The notes under the pieces were generated by a model that did not search any database, was not told the origin of the DNA, and saw nothing but the letters and a program-made list of their open reading frames with translations. DNA of 64,000 nt, from the NCBI GenBank assembly GCA_013398955.1, contig VWPU01012703.1:1-64000 (forward strand). Reading direction: 5' to 3'. Numbering within the stretch: the stretch's first letter is position 1; every line of letters starts with the position of its first letter. Positions 20,996-31,300 of this stretch are shown here, piece by piece. Made by a program: the position numbers and the translations under genes. The stretch is from Callaeas wilsoni. Taxonomy: Eukaryota; Chordata; Aves; Passeriformes; Callaeidae.

Positions 20996-21033
20996 TTTCA
21001 TTCTTTATATACTGAAGTATATAAAGAATGAAA
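20996..21033. repeat. Perfect 18-bp inverted repeat with 2-base spacer
   Basis: The left arm TTTCATTCTTTATATACT (20996-21013) is the exact reverse complement of the right arm (21016-21033), separated only by GA. The sequence just before it (20976-20994) is a degenerate further copy of the GTATA-AAAGAAT motif. The structure could extrude as a cruciform. No transposon terminus or gene is recognised around it. Confidence 0.85.
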
Positions 21034-24000
21034 TTATTTGGGAGTGAAAATCTTTCCCAAATCTGGGCCAAGTCTTCATGTAAATATTGGATTATAAACA
21101 AGTGCATTTCTTAAGGAAGCATTGACAAACATCCCACTGCTTAGTTTTGCTTGAGTAACCCTTCTGTATTTTTCTGTTTTGTTTTGGTAATTCCTGAGGA
21201 TTCATGTCTGGGAACATTAAGAATCAAAACAGGCTCCGTCTCCCCTAGCCTTGGATTCATTCATGCCTTTCGTGCTTGTATCCAGGAATGTCTTTGGAGG
21301 GTTTAAATAGCTGTAGCCTAAGCTCTGTGAGTCACTGGAGGAGAAAAGGAGACGAGCAAATGAATACTTAAAAACACTTGTAGTAGAAAGGATTTTTAAA
21401 TTGCATAAATTTCACAGGCATTGATTGCTGTGCTTTCAACAGCTGCTGAGATACTCATCAACCTGTTCTGTAAGGACTAATCACAATGGAGAAAGTTTGC
21501 TATTTATTTCACTTACAGTATCTTAGGAATCAGTCATTTGCATCCATCTGCTTTTTATGGGCACAGTTTATCTTATACAAAACTTGTTGGTTTTTATATA
21601 GTAGGTTGTACAAATTCTATTCATCTGCCTCCTTGTGCTGGAAACTTTTTCCTTGATCATGACTTTTCATCAAAACAGAGTAAAACGCTTTTTCAAAATG
21701 AAGAAATGTATTTTGAAAGTCCTGTGGTTTAATATTATGTGTGCTCACACTTTGTAGGTTTTTTCCTTAGAATGTAGTGAAAAATGTGCTCTAATATGAG
21801 AGTTTGTCATGTTTTCATTCTCATATTACAGATCTCTTTCATTTTTTGTGTTTGGATATGTTTAGAAGCAAAATTAAGATTGAACAGCAGTTAAGAAATT
21901 TCAAATTTATTGCTCTGTGTACAGTCAAATTTTTCAGTAGGTACAACGTGGTCATTCTTAGAAGGACACCCAAGTATTACTTCTTGCTGTAGTTTGAACC
22001 ACCATTCAAAGATACAGCACACATGAAATGCATGAGAGAGAGTAAAAACTTTGGTCTTTTAGCACAGAAGTATATTTTTAGTTGCTAATTTTTATTATAT
22101 TGTCAAACAGCACAATGCAATAAATGATGACAGTGATACATGGTGATGCAATTGGTAATGTTTAATATGAGGTTCTTCTTGCACTGGATACTTAAAGCCT
22201 CTTTCTGTGGACAGTTAATCTGTGTTAGCTGTTCTTAAAAAAAGAGGATCAGTCAAAGAACTGTCTATTTTAATTGTAATCAATTTAGGAAAGCTTGGAG
22301 CACCATATGGAGGAGGGCTCCATCATAATTTGAGCTGTACAAAGGAAACACAAGCTAACACCAAAAAATCAGAGAGAACTGACCTTTTCCGCAGAAGGAT
22401 ATAAAGTAAGCATGATTTAGTATGAACAACCATGTGTTAAAGCTCTGATATCCAGCCAGGCATGATGGGTGACCAGGAGATTTATTGGAGGGCTAACTCT
22501 GCCCAGTGTCTCTGGCATCTTTTGGTCCTTCAGGACAGTGCAGTGGCAAACATTCCCACCCCTGGAGCTGCTGTGGTTTGGTCACAGCCATAGAGAGCAC
22601 CTGCACTCCTCTGTGGACGAGCTCTGGAATGTGCCAGTGGTGGCACAGGGGGAATTCGTGCCACTGTCACACCACAGAGAGTAGGTTACAGTGGCACTGG
22701 CACAAGTTCCTTCTCAGCCTCCTACTGCCTCGGACTCTTGGAAGCTGCTTTGCCTTTCCTTGACAGAGAAACGCATATGCATCATCATCATGCTGGTTTA
22801 TGCTGACAGGGGGATCTGTGCTCCTTCAAGGTGTGCTGTGTGAAAGACAGAAAGTGCTTTCATTCTCTCTCCTCTGTGCCAAAGTGTGGATTCCTGGGCT
22901 CCACTGCACCTCCAGTCCCTGGCCCAGCACCAGCAGCTCTCACAGTTACAAACATTTGGTAGCTGCTGTTTCCAGCTGAAAACTGTAAGAATGCTGGATA
23001 AGGTAGCAGCTCAGTGCCAGCAATGTCTGGGGTGAAATGATTCTGCACATGCATTCTTTTTTGTTCCTTGTGAAACCACTTCAGTCCTGGCAAACAGAAG
23101 TACACAGTCTGACACACTGGTTATAATTTTGAACTGGAGGAACATCTTATATTTTTTTTTGCTATAACACACTCCAATTCAGCAGGTAATTTCTATTTGT
23201 CTAATGTATTTTTGTGTCCAGGCTACTCTATTATTACCTTTTACTTATATTGTTTTTCTTACTGCTGAACATAACCATGAGCCTCTGTTAAAGGTACTAC
23301 AACCATTTTCTTCAGTTAGAAAAGGACATAATTGTCTCCAGTAAGATTTAAGCTTGTTCTTTAAAGCTTAAGTGTTCTCCTAAACTGCTGTCTGCCTGAT
23401 AGCAATCAGAAATGGATATTCATTCCATCGATTCACTACCTTCAGAAGGATGAGCTTTCTCTTGTTTCAGAGGAAGACTATTTATGAAGCAATTTAATAA
23501 AAGATATAGATAAAGAGCAAAACCATAAAGCTGGGATTTCTTCCGTTACTTTGGTAAAGCAGCCAACATTACATTCTTGCCATTTTAACTGATCTAAAAC
23601 ACTTCCTTCTGTACTAGTGTAAAAATGCATATACTGCTCAGTCAAGAGCCTTTGAAGAGTCCCTCAGCTGTAGCAATGCTGTTCTTCACTTAAGCTCTGA
23701 AAAAACAGTGTTTATTTGTGCTAACAAAGTATTGGCCAAATCCATTAACTGCCTCATCAAAACTTTCCTACTTGGTTAAATGCTGTTGATATTATTCTAG
23801 ATCTGCATTTTTTATGATTTTTTTTCAGCATTGTATACTATTTGATTGCTTCCTTCAGTAAAAGCCAACCCAGTCTCTTCTTGTTGTCTTTGATGGGATC
23901 CCTTTTGTTAATCAGGACATTCAGCTGGAAATACTACCCACATGCAATGGGCATATGAAAAGCTTTGCTAGAATTTTTTGAAACCATAAAGCACCTTTTT

Positions 24001-24407
24001 AGAAAGCCACTGATGTCTGAAAGTCCATCTCTTGATTTCCAAGTGCTTCAGATTTCAGTTGCCTGTGGCCGGTGTTGTCTCTGTACCAACAGCCATAGCT
24101 TAGCTGCTTTTGTGTGTGGTTTTCTGTACTCTGGGCTGTTGGACACTCCAGCAGCAGGACAGAGTAGGGTGAACATGCAGTGAAAGTTCCATATGGATTT
24201 GAAACAAATCAGAAAGAAAACAGCTTTAGAAAACACGCTTGGATTGGAAATGAAATGTTCCTAAAATACCAGCACCCACTTCAAGCTTTCTAACTGCTGC
24301 CAAAGTGCAATCTGTCATAATAAATGTATTACAATATCTACTACAAATATATTGAGAGAAAGATGAGAACCTGAAACAGTATTAGAGAATTATTCTTCTG
24401 TACTAAT

Positions 24408-24941
24408 GTGTTGGATCAAGTGTTGGTATGGAAAATTCACCTTGGTATCATTCCCCCACCTGAAGGACTGTATCACCACCGGCACATAGACTGTTGTGGG
24501 GGAGTAAGAGGGAATTTTCTTCATGAGCAGAATGGGTTGGAGAGAATGGAGTTGCAGGTGTGGTCATGTATTAGAAATTTCCCCTGGTTTTGTGCTATTA
24601 TCAAAGATAATCTGAAATTATTAAGTATAGTCATATACACAGAACTACATATGTCAGAAAAATATGCAGGAATGTTTACACACTGGAGACCTACTGCATT
24701 TATGATTCACTGGAAATTACTACTGGAGGAGAGAGGACTACTTGTGGAAAAGGTGTGGGTTTATAGAAACAGTTCAGGTCCAGCAAGAAGAGATGTTGCT
24801 GTGATCCAGGCCTGTCCACACAACTATTGCCAAAGGAGAAGATGGCAGATGACCTCACCTGGCTTCTCTTTCCGTGCAGGTATAATGAGCCAGACTGTAA
24901 CTGGGAAAATGTCTTTAGAGAGGACTGTACTTCGTTTCTGA
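24408..24941 (+). other. Unrecognised 177-codon open frame, doubtful gene
   Basis: Second-longest of the open frames outside GC-rich or repeat DNA would be about 164 codons; this one, at 177, is the longest in the AT-rich part. It starts MLDQVLVWKIHLG and contains FTHWRPTAFMIHWKLLLEERG and a basic stretch CQRRRW. I recognise no domain, signal peptide or transmembrane segment. No promoter or poly(A) signal is obvious beside it. It could be a remnant of a retroelement, part of an untranslated transcript, or chance. Confidence 0.15.
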
Positions 24942-25543
24942 TGCTTCATTTGGGATACTGCGTTCTGTCACTGTAGAAAAGCAGAACGGAGGCAGGTCCC
25001 ACAAGGCTTGCTTTGCCATAGGGTAGGCTGCCTGATCCATTCCTGATGCCAAGGGGAGAGCAGTTCCCTTTGTCAGTTTAGTTGTCTGACAGCTATTAAG
25101 AAGCTATGTATGCAGTTAACCAGTTAATATGACTTTGTTTAAGAGCCTTCATTGAGTCTCAGTGGAATTAATAAGATGCTAAGGGTATTGTTTATGTGCA
25201 ATTCCCCTTTCCATAGTGTTTCGCTTTGCATGTACGCAACGTAGCCTCAGTGGTGTGAAGTGAGTAATTCTTATGTGACCGTGCAGGTGAGTGAGGCAGC
25301 GACTCCTTGGAGAGGGACCCTGTGCAAAGGCCGTGTTGTGCTGCTTGAATGTGGGGAACAAAGCACACAGGTGATTTATCTCAGCCAGAGTGAGCTGACA
25401 CAGCCCCTGCACTGCCGGGCTGCAGGCTCAGTTTAGCACACCTGGGGAGCCGGGGGGAAAATCCCACAGCTGTCTGGGTTCACCAGTCCTGCTCACAGAA
25501 CAGATTCCAACAGATCAGTGCTGCCACGGAGAACAAACTGAGT

Positions 25544-26151
25544 GGAGCTCCTGTATCCCAATCCTGAGGACACACCTGTGCCACCCCAGCCCCACTCAGG
25601 GCACGGAGCTCCCGTATCCTGGTCCTGAGGACACACCTGTGCCGCCCCAGCCCCATCCAAGCCATGGAGCTCCCCTATCCCGGTCCTGAGGACACACCTG
25701 TGCCGCCCCAGCCCCATCCAAGCCATGGAGCTCCCCTATCCCGGTCCTGAGGACACACCTGTGCCGCCCCAGCCCCATCCAAGCCATGGAGCTCCCCTAT
25801 CCCGGTCCTGAGGACACACCTGTGCCGCCCCAGCCCCATCCAAGCCATGGAGCTCCCCTATCCCGGTCCTGAGGACACACCTGTGCCGCCCCAGCCCCAT
25901 CCAAGCCATGGAGCTCCCCTATCCCGGTCCTGAGGACACACCTGTGCCGCCCCAGCCCCATCCAAGCCATGGAGCTCCCCTATCCCGGTCCTGAGGACAC
26001 ACCTGTGCCGCCCCAGCCCCATCCAAGCCATGGAGCTCCCCTATCCCGGTCCTGAGGACACACCTGTGCCGCCCCAGCCCCATCCAAGCCATGGAGCTCC
26101 CCTATCCCGGTCCTGAGGACACACCTGTGCCGCCCCAGCCCCACCCAGGGC
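25544..26151. repeat. 61-bp minisatellite, ten tandem units
   Basis: Units begin with GGAGCTCC at 25544, 25605, 25666, 25727, 25788, 25849, 25910, 25971, 26032 and 26093. The period is exactly 61 bp, and the last unit is about 2 bp short. Units 3-9 are apparently identical; the first two and the last diverge, which is the usual edge pattern of an expanding array. Each unit contains GAGGACACACCTGTGCC, hence one CACCTG E-box. Since 61 is not a multiple of 3, reading frames rotate and each 183-bp triple carries a stop in the - strand frame, so it is not coding. Confidence 0.95.
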
Positions 26152-26440
26152 GGAGCTGTGCCTCCAGCGCTGCCGCTGCTCCCGGGCCTTCAGGCGGGGT
26201 CGGCGGAGCCCGCAGGTTCCAGAAGGGTCCCGGGCCGCGATCCGAGCCGGGATTGCTCTTTGGCATCTCATCTTCCAGCCCTGGTATGCCCGAGGTAGGC
26301 CCTGGAGGTGTCGGGAGGTTGGGATAACCCTGCTTTGAGAAGGGAGGGATGTCGGTGCTGAGGGTGAGCAGCCCCTCAGGGCTCCTCCCCTCAGGTGCTG
26401 AGGCGGGCCGGCTGTGATCGCCCCAAGGCAAAAATAAAAG
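26152..26440. other. GC-rich flank of the minisatellite
   Basis: About 290 bp of GC-rich, CpG-containing DNA directly follows the array and ends at AATAAA (26433-26438) and a T-rich tract. It may be the remains of a CpG island or a 3' exon, but no coding exon can be supported. Confidence 0.4.
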
Positions 26441-27880
26441 CTGCCTCATTTTCTATTTCTGGTTTTTATATCTCTTTTTTTTTTTTTTCATTAAATGGTT
26501 GTTTCAGAGGTCACCCCTGGGCATTCCAGTAGCACTGGTACTTCAGCTGGTGTCTAGAGTTAGCAGTTTTTATCGGCACGAGCAATTCCCTAAATTACCA
26601 GAGGTTTTTGTCGTGTTTTTCAACAAATGTAAATAAATTAAACACGGTATTATGGGAGAGAAATAGATCCTCTGGTATAAAGCTGTCCTCATTGAGAGGT
26701 CTGTGTCAGGGATTATGGGAGCAGCAGCATTTACTTTTGGGCTTAAAAAGGTTATTAAGAAGGATGCATATATGATAATGTGGTTGGCAGTCACAAGACT
26801 GAATTGGAAACTAAGGATTGTTTATTTCTTGTCTATAGAATTTTGTAATCAGCTTAGACTACTTTTACTAGTGACCCCCAAACTAGAATGAACCTTTCCC
26901 CCTACATTTTCTGTAACCATTAAGCTTCTCTTCCGAGGTGCCTTCGAAAGATTCAAATAAATTCAGCAGCAGTTTGGAGCACAACCAGCATCTTTTGGTG
27001 TTCCTTGGAAATGGTATTGTTTCCCATGGCTTTTGGACACTGGTTTGCAATGTTTCCAGAAAGGGAAAAGATATTTGGAGAAGTGACTCCAATGTGGTGC
27101 AGTGCTGGTGACACAGCTCAGAGGTTAGCTAAAGATGCACAAATCCCCCTCACCAGCAGTTTCCCCTTCTTCCTATAACACTTTAAGCTAGAGAGTTGTT
27201 CCAAAGCCTGCTGCCATTAGTGAAAGTACATTAAACACAGCAGCCAGGGTGCTACACCTGCAGTGCAAATATAAAGATGCAATGTTTCTGCAAAACACTT
27301 TACAGATTAGGTTGATAGGCTGAGAAAAACGCACTGATTCCTGAAGAGTCTGACCATGTATTTTTCACCTTTTCAGACCGTCTTATATATTAGGGAATTT
27401 CCAGTTGAGACTGTGAGTTTTTTTGGGTATCCAAGTGTAAACTTCTATGTTTTTTATAGCTCAATATTACATAAATACGTGGCTGGTACAGGTACAAATC
27501 ATTCTAATAAATACTGCTCTTAGAGTTATTCGGTGAAATGAACCCACAGTATTGCTAATTTTCCTAGCTGGCATAAACCTGCAATTCAGGTTAAGAGTAT
27601 TCCTAAAGCCGAACACCGTATTTTAGCATCTGTTATTTTCTTGCTTATTTGTTTGGTAAGTAATACTTTGTTGCTCAAGTATTTTATTAACTTTTATTGC
27701 TCAAGTATTTCATTACCTTTTATTGCTCAAGTACTGCTCTATTTCTATAAACAGGTTTACCATGGAAAACTGTGGGTCTGACATGCAACACGTATTTCCT
27801 GTAAGTGTATTTTTGTGATTGGTTTAGTGAATGATTCTTCGGCAAGTGTTAGGGTTTGTGTTCAGAGCTCAGCTCGTAAC
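26441..27880. other. Intergenic DNA
   Basis: AT-rich sequence with a T-run near 26474-26490 and a three-copy 26-bp repeat at 27671-27738. No gene is recognised. Confidence 0.6.
27671..27738. repeat. Three-copy 26-bp tandem repeat
   Basis: TTGCTCAAGTA recurs at 27671, 27697 and 27723 inside a 26-bp AT-rich unit. It is a short local duplication. Confidence 0.75.
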
Positions 27881-28350
27881 CGCTAGAAGGCACTCTGGTA
27901 TAAAACTTCCCTCCCGCTGCCTACAAACCGCGCTCGGAGTGAGGACAAAGCATAAACGCGACGGGCTTTAAGCGATTTCTGTCTGAAGAGAGCTGTGCTC
28001 GCTCGGATTTGAGGCGATAACCTTGGGAATGCGTTCCCGCAGCTGCACCGGGGCTTTGGCTCACGCGTGCTGGAGCAGACCTGCGCGGGCTGCGGCTCTG
28101 TGCCGTCGGGCAGCCCCCGGACCGGGAGCGGGCTGACTGCCCTGCGTTCGGTCTGCGCTGTTGGGGTGCTCCCAGTGCGCTCCTGCCGCCGTCCCGGGCT
28201 CCTCCCGCGGCATCTCCCCGGCCCTGCTGCGGCCCCGGCGCGGGGCTCGCTGTGGAGCTGCGCTCCTGAGCGCTGCGGCTCGCAGCTCCAGGCCAGCGTG
28301 CTGCTGGAGCAACCTGCTAAATCGGTCTGTGTGGAGAGTGTGGCACTTGG
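27881..28350. promoter_or_regulatory. Orphan CpG island with upstream TATA box
   Basis: An isolated CpG-dense block of about 400 bp in AT-rich DNA, with dozens of CpGs including GCGCGG and CCCGCGG strings. TATAAAA is at 27899-27905, so a + strand start would be expected near 27930. A donor-like TTA|GTGAGT is at 28393/28394. A 103-codon, cysteine- and proline-rich open frame (28067-28378) lies inside but resembles nothing known and is explained by GC content. It is likely the promoter/first exon of an unannotated transcript, possibly a lncRNA, or an enhancer island. Confidence 0.5.
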
Positions 28351-28399
28351 AAATTGCCTCTGTTTAGCCAGGTTATGAGATGCTTCCAGTTTAGTGAGT

Positions 28400-31300
28400 A
28401 GTTTTCAAGTTAAAGCGCTGTTCAAACAAGTGCTACAATACACATCATGACTTGTTGTCGTCTCCTTACTTCATCTGTAGTACTAACTTTCTGATTTTAT
28501 ACATTTCAGTGTTGCATATTAGGTTAAAACACCCTAGACTTGTGGAATTCAATATTGGAACAATTTCAGTCTCAACATTTCTGAAAGGTGTTCTGTGAAA
28601 TTATATGAATAGCACCTTTGCTACTTGCCAATAGTTACTGAATAGATATGCAGGACTATGTATCCTGATCAGAAAAGGCAGCTGTACTGAGAGAAATCAC
28701 CTAACTAGTGAAATTCAGTATATGTCAGCATGAAAATTGATGGTCATTATAGCTAAACGTTGAATGTCAAGTTCTGAAACATCAGCAATGTTTTTAATCT
28801 CATTTAAATATTATATTGTTTTGAATATGCATCTTCTCCCCTCTTATTTTTTGTAAAAAGTTTGCATATTGACAAAGGAAACACATAATTAGGTAAATGT
28901 AAAGAATTTACTAGATTGTAGCAAAAAGTCAGGAGATCTTGAACTTGAGCTATTTGTGACTTTCATTAATCCAGACTTTCTTCTTTTTCCTCATAGGTGA
29001 TCTTTTCTGAAGATTATTTTTTTTCCTTCCCCTACATCTTCACCTTCCCCTTCCTGATTCTCACCAAAGCATTGTCTGGGAGGACAGAACGGGAAAAAAA
29101 AATCTCTTCCAAGAGATTTACTACTTATATTACTTTTTCTTACTACTTCTACTAAGTATCTTAATGGTGATTAGTTGTTGAGGCTGGACCATTGGCCCTT
29201 CTGAGGTTATCCTTTCCTAGATCTATGTTAAGAGAGAAACCTCACTGCTGCCAATTTCAGTAACATAATTTTGCATATTAGGAGTCTTTAAAAATGTTAA
29301 TTCTATGCTAATTTTTTTTTTAATTTCATGCAGACTCGTTTCAGAAAAAGTTAATATCTCTGCTCTGGAGGAATATGCCACATGTCATTGCTTTTTGACA
29401 TAAATTTTTCCCAGTTGTAGGAAAGGAGATTTGCAAAGATATGTCATAAGGTGCTCTTTATATAAGTGAATCTAGAAAGGCGGACCTCTCTGTGTGGACA
29501 TCAATTAATTATACATTATACTAGTTTATGTAATCTGGTTTCAAATACGTTATCCACAACCAATTCTGTTGCTGTCATTTCCATTTAATTCCTAGGAACA
29601 TTTACTGAGCTGGAATAAAGTTGAAATCAATGCTTTTGTGGAAATGTAGGACTGTTTAGAATGTACTAACATTTCAAATTAAAACCTCACAGGATATGCT
29701 TTTTTTCCCCAAGAATCTGAAGTGAAGAATATTTAATATATATTAAATCCAAAGAATAAAATAGTTTAGTCTTTCACAAGAGATAAAAAAATGCTTTTGT
29801 GCAAGTGCGAAGAATCCAGGTGGTGAAATGCTTGGCAAACTCCTTACTAGCTTTTATTTTTATTCGGTGATTCAAGGCAGGCTGCTGAGCACCTGTTGCA
29901 GCCTGGCACTTGGGCTTTTGATGGATTTCCAGCATAAGAGCAGCTGGAGAGATGGGGTGACTTTGTCAAGCCAGCTCGCTGGAATGGGGGGCCTTGTCCT
30001 TGCAAGTCTGATCTTTGTTAAAGCGGTTACTCTCTTGCCCCAAGAACAAGTGAGTTCTGCCCAGGAGGGACCACAGTTCTGCCACTTAGTGCAGAGAGGT
30101 AAATCTTTATAACGGGATTATTTGTGACTAAATCATATCTAGAGGAACGCTACACGTGGTGCTTTCTTTTGCTAATCACAAAAACCTGTTGATTCTCAGG
30201 AATCTGCATGTCAGCTGAGACCATCACCTGAAGATCGTTTTCTAAAATGATTCTAGGATTCTAGCAGCACTCCAGGACTTTTCAGCCAAGCACATGTGAA
30301 GATGGTTTGCTTGCCCTGAAACTCTGGAACTCTGCCCCTCCACTCCCCCAAAGGGAAAGGCAGGAATTTTTACCTTCTGTTACTGGTAGCAAATTATGGG
30401 GATATCTCCAGATTAAAAGGAAACAATTTAGGCCCACACATTGAATTTTCTTTTTCATTTCTTCCACCTCTTCACTTCATGTATGCTGCAGAAGCAGCAA
30501 GTTCTAAGTTGCTTTAGAAATATGGTACTTTTTTTTTTTTTTAGTTTTTTACCCCCAAATTTAAGCAAACAAATATTCTTTGCTTCCAATTCCCAATTTA
30601 CTACTTTCCATACTGAATTTTGTCAGCCATTCAAAATAAGGTATGATTTTGAGACTTAATCCTTTTGAGCCATGTTTTTTTCTGATCAGTAACTTGAAAC
30701 AGCGAAGAATCTTTCTGCTGCCTCTTAAACCTGTTGTGTTTGTGTGCTCTGCCAGCTAGAAGAACAGATATTTGTTAGGACTTTGTGGGCAGTAAGAGCT
30801 GCAGTTCTGTTAAGCCTCAAAGCCAGACCATACAATGTCCTTGATTTGCCAGTTGTTCAGGCATCGCCATCCTGCTGCTCTGGCAGTTTATATTCCACCT
30901 TTGAGAGGTGCATGATAGCTGATATCTAGAAATAAATGTAACGGGTCTGTACTTAAAGTGCAGCTGGCATTGCTGAAAAATACCTGGGTTTTCAGCTTTC
31001 AGAAAACTGGATCTTTATACAAGTACACTGATATTATTAAAATTTGTGCCTGAATGTCTTCGTCTCTCTGGCCCATAGTTACAAGGACACTGAAGTGTGA
31101 TGTTGTATAAGGAATGCTCATAACCTGTAAATTTGGAAATGTTTTGCCTTTGAGGAACAGGTCTGCCTACTGTAACTATATAAAATAATTTATATGAATA
31201 CCATCACTGTCATGTGGTAATTTGCATAAATATCCTTTGAATCTTGCTGTATCTAATTTTATGTGAAACTCTCCAACCAAAGATTCTGGTAAAACACTTG

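Larger units (their letters stand above)
13166..25543. other. Intergenic DNA, gene-poor
   Basis: About 12.4 kb of AT-rich sequence downstream of SHCBP1. Open frames are short, lack exon-like boundaries and resemble no family I know. Small items seen: paired GAAGCAG-AGTATAAC copies near 13900-13934, a 13-bp tandem duplication at 19551-19576, a perfect palindrome at 20996-21033, and an unusually long open frame at 24408-24941. No RNA gene is recognised. Confidence 0.6.

Noticed and set aside
25480..26449. Repetitive - strand open frames (MAWMGLG... type)
   Set aside because: They arise from the 61-bp minisatellite. Each 183-bp triple contains an in-frame stop, so there is no continuous protein, and there is no start or promoter context.
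28067..28378. 103-codon cysteine-rich frame inside the orphan CpG island
   Set aside because: GC-driven absence of stops. No recognisable domain, and an antisense frame is open as well. Kept only as a note under the CpG island.
30282..30467. Search for tRNA, snRNA, snoRNA or miRNA genes here and elsewhere
   Set aside because: No internal A/B-box pairs, C/D or H/ACA box layouts, or hairpins of pre-miRNA length could be recognised by eye. A covariance-model scan would be needed to exclude them.
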